A stretch of DNA of 64,000 bases from positions 21,467,001 to 21,531,000 of the forward strand of contig NC_065573.1 of assembly GCF_937616625.2 (NCBI RefSeq), given 5' to 3'. This document shows positions 1 to 10,959 of the stretch, one piece after another (position 1 is the first letter of the stretch; the number at the start of each line of letters is the position of its first letter). The notes under the pieces are model-generated. The model was not told where the DNA came from, did no database searches, and saw only the letters and a list, made by a program, of their open reading frames with translations. The position numbers were made by a program, and so were the translations under genes. The DNA is from Mercurialis annua (lineage: Eukaryota > Streptophyta > Magnoliopsida > Malpighiales > Euphorbiaceae).

Positions 1-342
1 TCATGCCAAATTATTTTAAATTTTTCAGACTAACTCAAATGGTAAGAACTCTCTGTCTAAGATCAATATAATTTGGAATTGAATCACCATAGAAGTAGAA
101 GTGAAATCTTTTAATCCTCTTAATAAAGTAGAGATGAAACAAACTTTAGATGTTTAAATCAAAATACTTTAACGTGAAAATCAATGGTGATCAATATGGG
201 AACATGCTATTTCAAATCAAAAAATGATAAACGCTTGAAATAAAAATTAAACTTTTAATATTAGTTTGAGTTGAATTGAAGTTTTGATATAAAACTAATA
301 TGAATTGAAGTAAAGCTAGTCGTACATTATGTACATATATAC
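1..342 (-). other. Intron 2 of the partial ILR1-like gene
   Basis: The GT donor follows exon 2 at 342-341. The remaining bases to the window edge show no match to the third exon seen in the complete paralogue, where the same intron is only 77 bp. The intron is therefore much longer here. I see no transposon ends in it. Confidence 0.6.
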
Positions 343-1123
343 CTTTAATTTATCCTTATTGCCTTGAAGTAATTTAGCTGCTCCAAGCAGCATAGCAACA
401 TGAGCATCATGTCCACAAGCATGCATTTTTCCGCTGTTCTTGCTCTTATGCTCCCATTCTACCAATTCCTTCCAACAAAAAATGAAAAATTTAATATCAG
501 TATATAATTTAATTAAAAATAACAGATATAGGCTGAAAATTTATGCTACTTTATGTTAAAATAGTTAACGTATTGGATGGTGTCGCTAGTTATCAACATT
601 ACTTTATGTTAGAAGTTTTCAGTTAGAAAAGTCTCACATAATCATCATGTAAAAATAAAAATCATTTGTTATAGAAATATAATCGATTGAAATGTAATAA
701 AATTATATGTAAATTAATTAATGACACGTGCACATGCACACATCTGGCATACAAGAGCAAAACAACCTGAATAGGAAGTGCATCCATGTCTGCTCTAAGA
801 CCGAACCATGGTTGCGAACCTGAGCCAATCGAACCCACCACCCCAGTCTTAGCTATAGGCCAACTGTACTCAATTCCAAGTGACTCCAGCTCCGATCTTA
901 TCAGTTGACTCGTATTATACTCTTCAAAACCCAATTCTGGATATTCATGTAATTTTCTTCTAATCGTTTTTAACCAATTAAAAAATTCAGCTTCTTTCGC
1001 TGTTTCGAGTAGCTCACGGGTCAGCAATCTCAGCTCGTTCGATTCGGAATGAGTTGGTATTACTAACCACGAAAACAATAAGCAAAGCCATGGCATTAGA
1101 CTGACGAAGGAATGTATTGCCAT
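343..1123 (-). CDS. ILR1-like IAA-amino acid amidohydrolase, 5' two exons (partial)
   Basis: Member of the M20D metallopeptidase family, whose plant members hydrolyse IAA- or JA-amino acid conjugates in the endomembrane system. Exon 1 is 1123-767 (119 aa, ATG at 1123, hydrophobic N-terminal signal peptide, then [12 protein letters not shown] and the conserved [14 protein letters not shown] ending at a CAG|GT donor). Exon 2 is 468-343 (42 aa) and carries HACGHDAH, whose Cys and His are family metal ligands. Intron 1 is 469-766. Both junctions are phase 0. The third exon is not in the window, so the gene continues past the left edge. It is a head-to-tail tandem duplicate of the complete gene at 12479-16946; exon 2 is the same size in both. 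Family assignment is firm; substrate is not readable from sequence. Confidence 0.9.
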
Positions 1124-1345
1124 CTTCTCTTTTTTATGTCTTACCTTTTTCTTTCTTCTCTTCTGCTAGGTTCTAATGTGTTATCTTTGATTTTATTTTT
1201 GGTATGTAAATCTGAATGGATTTTATTATAAAGTGAAATATAGTCGACACTCTGATAATTAATATTCAATAAATTAAAACTACTAATAATTAATAAAAAA
1301 TTGAGGAAATCAACTTCGTTTCACGTCGGATAATTAATGATTCAT

Positions 1346-1533
1346 GGGTTAATTACATATTAAATCACCACCTTTGCACCAAGTTGCAAAAATAGCTCAA
1401 CCTTTAAAAAGTGTCATTTATGGACATCACCTTTCCTTTTTTTTCAATTTTAACACCGAAAAAATTTCCGTTTAATCGGTGCTGAGCTGGATGCCGGAGT
1501 CATACGTGGCATGACACGTAGGACTCCACATGT
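1346..1533 (+). repeat. MULE left terminal inverted repeat
   Basis: About 188 bp pairing with 6593-6780 at roughly 90% identity by eye. It runs from GGGTTAATTAC to the inner motif ACTCCACATGTG. The 9-bp target duplication lies immediately outside. Confidence 0.9.
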
Positions 1534-1809
1534 GATTTTTTTTTTAAATCAAACGGCAGCGTTTTGATCTCTTAATCCAGCACGCTGCCGTTTTGTCAAA
1601 GGATTCACTTGTCTTCCTAATGAACGAACGATTCTGCCCTAATTAATTTCATAAAACCTGCGCTTCCATACTCACTAGGGAAATTAGGATTCTTTCATCT
1701 CATTTCAGAAACATCTCGACCAAATGCATTAAGCTTCTCTCGTCGGCGTTTCTTCATCCTCTTATCGCTGTCGTTTGTTGTTTTATCGCACAAGATTGGG
1801 TATTTGCAA

Positions 1810-2055
1810 ATGTCTGTCACTGTGAACTCTGAATCTATCGGTGATGATAGCGGCCTTAGTTTGATCAGTAGCTCGAGTTCTCAACACGCATGGGGGATTC
1901 CAAAGAAAAAGTGTGGACATGGAATTGAAGCTCATGTCTACACCTCTTATTCTGAGAAGAATCCTGGCAGGAGGTTTTATCGCTGTCGTTTTTATCGGGT
2001 AACTTTATTTTCTGTAAAATTGAAGAAATTGCTTGCTTGTGCTACATCTAATTAG
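1810..2055 (+). pseudogene. Truncated GRF-type zinc-finger ORF inside the MULE
   Basis: ATG at 1810. The product has a Ser-rich leader, then KKCGHG...YTSYSEKNPGRRFYRC, which matches the first half of the plant GRF zinc finger (C-x-G, then NPGRRF-x-x-C). This small protein type is common in plant MULEs. The usual continuation of the finger is missing. The frame instead runs into intron-like sequence (a GGTAAC donor-like site near 2000) and stops at 2055, and no second exon is visible before the transposase tail. It reads convergently with the transposase, like mudrB against mudrA in maize MuDR, though it is not homologous to mudrB as far as I can see. Confidence 0.6.
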
Positions 2056-2194
2056 GGTTATTATTGTTCAGTAAAATTTAGGGCTACAACTAATTAGGGT
2101 TAAGATTGTTCAGTATAATTAGAGTTAAGATTATTGCGGTTTTAATTGCCTTAATTGCTCCTAACTGGGTTATGATTTTAAGGTTGGAATTGTT

Positions 2195-5100
2195 TTAGCA
2201 GTCCATCCTCGGCCAATCCTCGGCCAATCCACCTCGGCCAATCCTCCTCGTGTTTCCCCGTCGACCAGAACCGACACTGGCTCCTCTGGTTGCACCTCTA
2301 CCGGGACCTTTCAGTGGCGCTCGGCTTGAACTTGAAACGGTTGGTTGAGCATACGAAGGTACTGTAATTGTGGAAGTTGCTTCTGACGTTGCTGCCGGAC
2401 GACTTCTGAGTTGTGGACCACCCAGAAATCTAGCCCTTTTCTGGCCAGGCAACTACAACAATAAATACATTACCCTTTCAAAAACTTTGCAATATAATAA
2501 GACCAATCCAATAATATAAGCTACAATACATTACCCTTTCATATCTGTTGCCTGTCTCTTCAATTGTAGTCGCTCCATAACCTTCGCGAACCTGTACATC
2601 GCATCACAAATGCATACTAAATTATAACTGGGATTTTCAAAATAACTCAATTGTGAATTTATGCATACTAAGTCATAAATTCACAATCTGAAAACACCTA
2701 AAACAATTTTAAGTAAAAAACGAACAAATTTCTCATAAACTGCAATATATGAAACAAATTTATCATAAATGCATAAATTCACAATCTGAGAACACCTCTT
2801 ATTCTGAGAAGCAAAATACAAGCAAAATATGAACAAATTTATCATTGATTCATAAATTCACAATCTGAGAACAATCTGCAAATTCTAACCTTGCGAAGCT
2901 CCTTCTGTCTGACTCGCTTCTCAGCCGGAGTTAATTTGGGTGGTTTAGTGCTGCTTGAAGGTCGTTGCGGGTCTATTGGACTTGGATTTCTCTTGCGTGG
3001 TCTGCCTCTTTTCTCCTAGGAAACAAGTTAAAGTAGAAAATCAGAATATATAATAGGTACAAGCAATTTAAATCTGCCTAAATAGTAAAAACTATTACCG
3101 GAGGCTTTTCTGCAATTGCTGCATTGTGTCGTTGAGGGCATGTGCGTTTATTATGACCAAAAGTATTGCATATTGTACATGTCATAAGGATACCATGCTT
3201 TCCCAACCTTGACGGATCGTCATTCTCTTCCTCTGGATTTCTTTTTCTCTTCTTTTTAGGCCTGCCTGGCATTTTTTTATACAGTGGTGGCTTAATTGGA
3301 TACCCTTCCGCCTCCAGCCACATGTTTCTACCATTCATTGGCTCCAAGCCAAACCGGTATGCCTGCATATAGCGATCAACGGAGTAATACACATCAACAA
3401 AGGTAGCAGCATCACCCTTCTTCCAATGTATGCTTGCACAAGCATGTGGACAAGGTAGTCCAGTAAGCTGCCACGCCCCACAGGTACATGTCAAATTCTT
3501 CATATCTACCACAAAGCCATCCTCACCCACTGATATTTGGTATTTTTCATTCAAGGATGGCTTAACTTGACAAAGCCTGCTGAAGTATTTGAACTGTTCT
3601 AGCTTCTTCCTTATTCGAGGGCAAATGGAATCGCTTACACCACTCATTTCGGTTATCTTAGTGTGCATCCTCTCCATTAAAGAGCATCTAATCTCCTCGA
3701 GCATGTCCACGATATGCTTTGCTCTTGCTTTTACAATGTAGCCGTTGAAAGTTTCAGCTACATTGTTGTCAATCATATCGGACTTAGGCCGTTGGCTCAA
3801 GAACACCTTACAGAATTTGTTTCGTCCTCGTCCCATGAAGTCATCATATGCAGCTTCATTTTCTGCTTTCATATCTTCCAACGCCTTCTTATGGGCACCT
3901 TCATTAGTAGACCTGGCAGCTCTCCAAAATATTTTCTTCAACGCTTGACCCTTAAAGTTCTTCTTCCAGTTGCAATAGATATGCCTTGCGCAATTTCTAT
4001 GCTCCGCGTGTGGAGTAAGCTTGCTTATTGCATTAATCAATCCCTATAAAACAAAAGAAAAATAAAACAACATATCATAAACATAAAACAGCCTATCATA
4101 AACAGCTTATTATAAACAGTACTAACATACTATTAACACAAAGTACTCACATAAAACCACACTAACATAATATTAACACAAAACTGCAGCAGAAAATGCC
4201 AAATATCACACAGCAGAAAATGTACCTTTTGTTGATCACTAATGAAGCTCCACCCGCTGCCATCTATAATACCCAAGTCTTCAAACAATATTTGTAGAAA
4301 CCACGTCCAAGTTTCTTCAGTTTCAGACTCCACAACTGCCCAACATATCGGGAACATTTGATTGTTCCCGTCCTTAGCAATAGCAGACAATAAAGCTCCT
4401 CCGAGAAAGGTTTTCAGGAAACAACCATCAAACCCAATGATAGGCCTACATCCATCCTTAAACCCTTTCCTCAATCCACTAAACCCCACATAAAAGCCCT
4501 TAAAAGTAGTATTCTCTCCAAGTAGGAATTCGAACCTTCCATCTGGATCAACTCTCATCAACTCTCCCATATAAGACCGCAACCCCGCATAATGCTCAAC
4601 AACTGAACCTCTAAGCAGCTGTAATGCATGTCCCTTGGCTCTGTAGGCTTTAGCCTTTGAGATTTGCACACAATATCTATCCATTACGTCATCAATCAAC
4701 AATGCAGCAGTCATATTCGGATTCCTCCGAACTCTTTCCATGTATTCAGTGCCAATCCACACATATGAGGCATTTCTATTCTCCATCTTCCGGTTGCACG
4801 TGTGACCATTAACCACCCTTTTCAGTGTAAAGGTATTTGTTTTTCGATCAACACTTCCATACAGCCTCCACTTACAATTTTCGTCGCATATCCTTTCCAC
4901 TTGCTTCTTATTGGACCTAACATTCTTCAAATTATATCCATTCAATATGGCCCACTTCCTAACCGCAGCTTTACACTCTTTCGCGCCTGTGAAAACCATT
5001 CCAGCTCTGAATTCTAATTGCTTGTGATCTGAGTTAGGATCATAAACAATAGATTTCTTCTTCCTACGCCTGCTTCTGCATTCACCGTCCTCATTCTCAT

Positions 5101-5935
5101 CACTGACATCAGAATTGACATCGCCATCGGACGTAGCATACTCACTACTTGCATCGCCCGCTTCATCTTCTGAATGGTCATTTCTCCTCAATTCACAGCT
5201 GCTATTGAAATCCACATTTCTAGCATTGGGAACATAATTTTTAAACAAAGCCTTGTTCTGCCGTGCAAATCTGTACTCTTCATCATCAGAAAGATCGTCA
5301 TCCGAAAGATCGTCATCTGTTTCACTTTCGCCAACCGGCAAGTAATCGGGATCTTCAATTTCTGTTTCTTCAACCGGAGACAAAATATCAGCTTCTTTAG
5401 CTGCCGTCGAAGTTCCAGCAAGAGGATCATCGGTAGTTGTAACCTTTTCGGCATTTGTAACAGCCCCGAAAGTCTCGAAACCTTCAGGAATGTTAGCAGC
5501 CAAGGAAGTCTCACTATTTGTAACATCCCCTGAAACTCCAGCTGTGTTAGCAGCCCCAGAAGTCACCTTCTTCGATGTCCCGGCAGTAACATTCTTCGAT
5601 GCACCGGCAGTCACATTCTTCGAACGCACTTTCTTACCCAGATCACCCACTACGTACACCTGCAACATACCAACTTCTAAAGCTTTTTTGGATGTTACAA
5701 GCTCCACAACATCCTCTTCACATGTTAATTCCTTTAACCCACGTTCTCCATAATCTCGAAAATATAATTTGTACTCCCGGTAGCCTATGTCCTCCACATA
5801 ACCAATCACAGTGTTCAATCTCAATTTTGCAGGATCCAAGCAATGATGACCCAAAAATTTGCCACCCAAATAAAAAGCTTCGCCCTTTGACACTGTAATC
5901 GTGCCTCCATAATTGACATACAAAGACAGTTCCAT
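2195..5935 (-). CDS. MULE transposase (mudrA type), five exons, ~1031 aa
   Basis: DDE transposase of the Mutator superfamily. The ATG is at 5935 (an upstream in-frame GTG at 5947 is not the start). Exons: 5935-4226, 4043-3099, 3015-2890, 2591-2535, 2452-2195. All four introns are GT-AG, phase 0, and the frame stays open to the stop at 2195. Order of domains: PB1-like N-terminus (1-100), a Lys/Ser/Thr-rich KNVTAG repeat and acidic linker, the MuDR DNA-binding region (~320-420), and a catalytic core with IGFDGC near residue 502 and ISDQQKG near 566 as the first two acidic residues. These are followed by a SWIM finger (CTC...CPH) and a CCHC knuckle. Exon 3 has an RGRP AT-hook core, and exon 5 an Arg/Gly-rich tail. 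I see no stop or frameshift. The three small 3' exons rest on splice-site and frame logic. Confidence 0.88.
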
Positions 5936-6592
5936 TCTGTAATACACATTACATAAAAAAACTTATTCAGTAAACTGTAAATGAGATATAAGCACTGCAA
6001 AATTAAGATATAAGCACATGAAAATTTACATGTAAGCACTGCAAAATGAGATATAAGTATTGCATTTGTACATATAAGCACTGCAAAATGAAACATTATT
6101 GATTTGCCTTCAAAAATTAGACTCTAACATGTTATACATCGACCAAGTAGCAATATTATCCTAAAAAGGAAAGGAAACACACAGCCTAATAAAAATTGAA
6201 ACAAACAGCCTAAACAAAGTGTCTATAATGGAACAAATAGGACGACCAAAAAACGAAATAGAAAACCTTTAACACGACAACATATTTATAAAAACGAAAC
6301 AGACGACGTACCTTTCTAGATAGGTTGGATGAATTCAGAATAATTTAGAGAAATTAGGGTTCATAGTGGGTTATTCAGATTGGGTTAGAGAAATTAGGTT
6401 CAGAGTGATTTAGGGTTCTTCATCGATGATGATACAGAATTAGGAGGCGGCGATTTTTTGTATTTCAGTTTAGGGTTCTTTCAGTTATTGTGTTGGTATT
6501 TTGGGGGAAAAAAACGTCGCTGTTTCGTTTAGAACCAAAAAGTCGCTGTTTTGGGGGAAAAAAATCTCCACATGTGAAACGGTGAGTTTCAC

Positions 6593-6780
6593 ATGTGGAG
6601 TCCTATGTGTCACGCCACGTAGGACTCCGGCATCCAGCTCAGCATTTCTTAACCGGAATTTCATTCTGTGCTGAAATTGAAAAAAAAAACGAAAGGTTAT
6701 GTCCATAAATGACACGTTTTAAAGGTTGAGCTATTTTTGCAATTTGGTGCAAAGGTGGTGATTTAATATGTAATTAACCC
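6593..6780 (-). repeat. MULE right terminal inverted repeat
   Basis: Reverse complement of the left repeat. At its inner end the repeat motif CTCCACATGTGAAAC occurs as an inverted pair around GGTGA (6566-6600), making a 15-bp-arm palindrome not present at the left end. As the 5' flank of the transposase gene it probably includes its promoter. Confidence 0.9.
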
Positions 6781-6883
6781 ATGATTCATTATTTAATAAA
6801 ATTTAAAACATATTTTATATGTATATTAATTTTTTCCTGCGAACAATTATAAAATGAAATAGTAGTGAAGTGCAATAAGAAAA

Positions 6884-7255
6884 GGCCTAATTACTTAAAA
6901 GACCCCCACCTTATAACATTTTTTTGTTTATACCCTCACGTAGAAAAAAGTTCAGTTGTACCCTTTTTTTGATTTTTCATTTTCATCTCTACCCTAAAAT
7001 TTAAATTTTTTACAATTAAATTAATTAAAGGATAAAAATATTATAAATGACTAATAATATTAATTTTTAATTAGAATATAAGCTAAATATAAAGGATCAT
7101 TTTGAATATTTTTTCAAATGAAAAGAGGTCAAATTAGCTATTTAGGGTAGAGATGAAAACGAAAAATAAAAAAAAAGGTACAAATGAACTTTTTCCTACG
7201 TGAGGGTATAAACGAAAAAATGCTACAAGATGGGGGATTTTTAAGTAATTAGGCC
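6884..7255. mobile_element. MULE-type MITE (GGC family)
   Basis: A 372-bp fold-back element starting GGCCTAATTACTTAAAAGA and ending in its reverse complement, with arms over 100 bp. The flanks ATAAGAAAA (6875-6883) and ATAAAAAAA (7256-7264) match at 8 of 9 positions. No coding capacity. Confidence 0.8.
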
Positions 7256-7264
7256 ATAAAAAAA

Positions 7265-8040
7265 AGGGAAGATGACAAAAGTACCTAAAATTTTAAAAAT
7301 ATTTACAAAAGTACCTGTAAACTTTTTTTATTTATAAAAATACGACTGATTTAAAATTAATTACAAAAGTACAAAAAAATTAATTAAAAAAGTACGATTT
7401 GTATAATGTCGGTATACTTATGGTATAATTTTGGAATACTAAAACTATAAATCAGATAATTTAAAAATAATATTTGGTTTATTATTAGTATAATTTCAGT
7501 ATATTTTCGGTATATCGATTATAAATTTTTATATATATTTTCTATTTGATAACATGTATATTTTTTTTATATGTACTTTTCACTATAGTTGGTAATGAAC
7601 TAGAGAATTTGTATATCGTTGGTATAATTTTAATATATTATTAGGTTAATATTTAGTATGCGATATGGTGTAATGTTGATGTAATAATAAAATTTCAGTA
7701 TATTTTGATATGTACACTTTTGGTATACTGTTTTAATTCAGTTTTTAGTATACGTTTTGATGTAATTTTGGTAAATTTTTATTTAATATTAAAAAAAATT
7801 AATATGTATCATGTCGGTATAATTTTGGTATAATGTTGATAATGTTAGTTTATTAGTATACTGACATTATACCCACAGTATACACCGTATGTTTGATATT
7901 ATTTTTTATTTTTTTGTACTTTTATAAATATTATTATTTTTTTGTAAATAAAAAAAGTCAACATATAATTTTGTAATTTTTTTTATTTTTTTTGGTAAAT
8001 GGTGTAATTTCCTCTAAAAAAAATGATAAATTCGACACTA
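7265..8040. repeat. AT-rich low-complexity region with GGTATAAT motifs
   Basis: Repeated short motifs such as GGTATAATTTTGGTATAAT and 'acaaaagtacc'. The edges near 7267 (GGAAGATGACAAAAGTACC) and 8012 (GGTAAATGGTGTAATTTCC) are loosely inverted, so this may be a decayed inverted-repeat element. No gene is visible. Confidence 0.4.
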
Positions 8041-8600
8041 TTAAGGATGCATGGGGTTCCACGTCTTCATTGTGGCGGACCCTTGGCTTTGATGGGCCTT
8101 GTAATATATTTTGGAGTTAATTAAACAAAAAACGGTAATTACCCAAAATAATCCCACAATTACGATGATAAGTTTGTCTTTTGAAGAATACAATATCATC
8201 TTTTCTTTTTTGATTTTTAACCTTTTATTTTTTCACAAATATAATAAAGTTGATTCACCTCATTCATCTTCACGCTGTTAAGACAAATCTAAGCCATTTG
8301 TCTCCTACTCTTAAGAAATCCTCACGCTCTTTTTCTTCTTCTCTACAAACAAGCCGATTTGAGACGGCATTGTTTCATAAGATAGAAGCTGATCCGAGAC
8401 GGCGCTTTCAAGAGAAGCGTTGCAACGACGCCGACAGGAAAGTGCAGAGGAAATAGGTTGATCCGGTGATGGTGTTGCAATCTCGCCGAATTTGGTCAGA
8501 TCTGCTGAAAAGAGAGAAACATCGCCAGAGATGGATTTGAAGCTGCCGACTTGCCGAACAATTCAAAATCGGAGATAGAATCAATGTTTTGGGTGTTGGT
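8041..8600. other. Intergenic DNA without a recognisable gene
   Basis: A short frame of 68 codons at 8250-8456 has no family resemblance. The stretch runs into the tandem repeats that follow and may belong to the same decayed element. Confidence 0.4.
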
Positions 8601-9330
8601 TAATTCAATTTTTTTTCTTTTGTGAATGACAGTGATGATGTGGTTGTTTCGATTTTCTGGTGCTACACAGCCTGCACTCTAGGTGTTTGAAGAAATGCCT
8701 ATGAGAATTGTAATGTTTTTGGGTGTTGGGTAACTAATGGTTACTATTGGGTAAACCGTTGGGTGACTTTGTAATAAATTTTATTTTGAATATATTAGTA
8801 ATAAAATCGTTAGTTAACTGGTTGTCGTCGCCGGAGGTGGCAGATCTATTGTGATGAAATTTAATTTTGTTGCTATTTAACCAATCGTTAGTTAACTGAT
8901 TTTCTTTTGTAAACGACAGTGGTGATGTGGTGGTGGTTCGATTTTTTTGGTGTTGTACTGCTTTCACTATAAGTGTTTGAAAAAATACTTATGAGAATTG
9001 TAATATTTTTTAGGTGTTGGGGTAACCAATGGTTAACATTGGGTAAACCGTTAAGTAACCTGTAATTTTTATTTTTGATATATCATTAATGAAATCGTTA
9101 GTAAACAGTTGCTGAATTTTATGTTTGTGGTTCGATTTTTTTTTTGTGTTGCACAGCATGTTGCACTCTAGGTGTTTGAAGAAATGTTTATGAGAATTGT
9201 AATATTTTTGGATGTTGGATAACCAATGGTTAACATTGAGTACATCGTTAGGTAACCTGTAATTTTTATTTTGAATATATTATTAATGAAATTGTTAGCA
9301 AACAGTTGCTGAATTTTATGTTTGTTGCTA
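8600..9330. repeat. Imperfect tandem repeat, ~200-290 bp units
   Basis: Three successive units share 'gtgtttgaagaaatg', 'atgagaattgtaat' (at about 8704, 8993, 9191) and 'ggtaaaccgtt'/'gtaacctgtaa'. The first spacing is ~290 bp and the second ~200 bp, so units have gained or lost sequence. Non-coding. Confidence 0.65.
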
Positions 9331-9875
9331 GTTAACCAATGGTGTACTAATAGTACACCAATGACCTTGTTTTTTTAGAACCATGTTGGTTAACAAATGG
9401 TGAATCAATAATTTCAAATTTTAAAAAAGACGATTTACGTTTTATTTGACGGTTGCTCTTGCAGTGATGAAGGGGAGGAGTTTGTAATAGAATTTTCAAC
9501 TAGTTTAATAAAAATGGAGGTTTGAATTTGAAATAGTTTTTTTTGTTGGTTAACCAACGGTGTTGGTATACCGCTGGATAACCAAAATCGTATTCCTGAG
9601 ATTAAAAAAAATATTTTTGAGAATAACAAAAGTTATTTTTGCAAAAAAAAAGTACATATTGTATTTTTCAAAAAAAAAATTTTGAGGTAGTATTCTTGAG
9701 AATATTTTATCTTTTTTTGGTATTTATCTAAAGAGGCCTATATTTTGGGCTTAATTCGAGATCTTCTCATTCTTGCTCTAAAAATCAATGGAAAAATTGA
9801 AAAATACTTGATTTTGTTAAAATAATCTCAAAAATACTTATGTTCGTTTTTATTTACGGACAATACTTATAAAAG
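9331..9875. other. Intergenic, decayed repeat DNA
   Basis: Further fragments of the 'ttaaccaatggtg' motif of the preceding repeat, then A/T-rich sequence. No gene or clear element end is seen. Confidence 0.4.
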
Positions 9876-9943
9876 AAAATAAATTGCACCTAGCACTTGA
9901 TTTAATAAAAACATTAAACCTAACATTTGAAATCTTATTTCTC

Positions 9944-10205
9944 TAAACCCTAAATCCTAAATTATACTAAACCCTAAACCCTAAATCATGCTAAAGCCTA
10001 AACCCTAAACCCTAAATTCCAAACTCTAAACCCTAAAACATGCTAAACCCTAAACCCTAAATTCTAAATCTTAAACCCTAAACCCTAAATCATGCTAAAC
10101 CCTAAACTCTAAATCATGCTAAACCCTATATCCTAAATCTTAAACCCTAAACCCTAAATCATGCTAAACCCTAACCCTAAAATCATAAACCCTAAACCAC
10201 TAAAA
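9944..10205. repeat. Degenerate interstitial telomere-like tract (CCCTAAA)
   Basis: Many copies of the plant telomere heptamer CCCTAAA on the plus strand, broken by ATCATG spacers that recur every two to four repeats. The higher-order CCCTAAATCATGCTAAA pattern and the irregular copies argue against a recent telomere fusion. Confidence 0.85.
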
Positions 10206-10236
10206 TCCTAAAATCTAAATTCTAAATCTTAAAAAA

Positions 10237-10405
10237 ATGGAGTTAAATGTTGGATGAATAAAAAAATGAAGTTAAATGTTGGACAAAATAAAAAGGTTGG
10301 GTTAAGTGTTGGATGAAATAAAAAGGTGAAATCAAGTGCTGGATGAAATAAAAAGGTGGAATCAAGTGCTAGATGAAATAAAAAGGTGGGATCAAGTGTT
10401 GACAG
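10237..10405. repeat. 30-bp minisatellite
   Basis: About five and a half units of the pattern 'ggtggaatcaagtgct' followed by 'ggatgaaataaaaa'. The first two units are 29 bp and more diverged. Confidence 0.85.
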
Positions 10406-10689
10406 AAAAAAAAAAGATGCTCAAGTATTTTTAGAATTATTTTTAATAATCAAGTGCTGAGTCTAATTTCCTCAAAAATCAAACCAATAGATGGTTAGTG
10501 GTTTACAGTTCAACCAACTTAATCAGTTCAACTATCAGTTCAATCACTCTAATAAAAATAATCTTACAAAAGTATTGTGTATTTTTTTGTGAACAAAAAA
10601 ACTTGTAGCATTTTGGTGCAAATGTTTTATTGACCAAGTATTTTCAAAATTATTATACTAAAGTACAATATATAGGTTAATTTCTATAG

Positions 10690-10886
10690 ATTATGCCAAA
10701 TTAAGTTGCTTATTAGTCGCTATATTCTTGAGAATTTTAGCGCTAAATTGGCGCTTTATTTACCGATATGTAAATAAACATTAAGTCCCTTGACGATCTG
10801 TTGCCAAATACATTGCAAAGCAACAATTGTCGACAAATATAATTTTTTGCCGATGAATTTGATTGACAATTTATTATTTTCTAGTG
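10690..10886. mobile_element. Possible CACTA-type MITE remnant
   Basis: It ends in TTTTCTAGTG, the reverse complement of a CACTAGAAAA terminus, and contains 'cgct'/'gcgc' and 'gacaatt' inverted motifs typical of such ends. The opposite end and a 3-bp duplication were not found. Confidence 0.35.
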
Positions 10887-10959
10887 ATGTTAGATGGATA
10901 CTAATATAATATCGATGTGGCAATATATTTTTGGGATGTTGGCAAAACGAATGCTAACA

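Larger units (their letters stand above)
1346..6780 (-). mobile_element. Complete autonomous-type Mutator-like element (MULE)
   Basis: The 5435-bp element is bounded by long terminal inverted repeats starting GGGTTAATTACATATTAAAT on each strand. It is flanked by a perfect 9-bp direct repeat, ATGATTCAT, at 1337-1345 and 6781-6789, the hallmark target duplication of Mutator elements. It encodes a mudrA-type transposase on the minus strand, reading inward from the right repeat, and a short convergent GRF zinc-finger ORF reading inward from the left repeat. Strand is given for the transposase. Confidence 0.95.
9876..10472. mobile_element. Inverted-repeat element carrying telomere-like and 30-bp repeats
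   Basis: The left end (about 9881-9910) and right end (about 10441-10470) are inverted copies around the shared motif AGCACTTGATT. Between them lie a CCCTAAA tract and a 30-bp tandem repeat whose unit also contains the CAAGTGCT end motif. I could not define a target duplication. Confidence 0.5.

Noticed and set aside
5174..5898. Plus-strand frames opposite the MULE transposase
   Set aside because: Shadow frames of exon 1; no independent support.
9944..10205. True chromosome end or telomere fusion point
   Set aside because: Repeats are degenerate, include ATCATG spacers and sit between inverted element ends.
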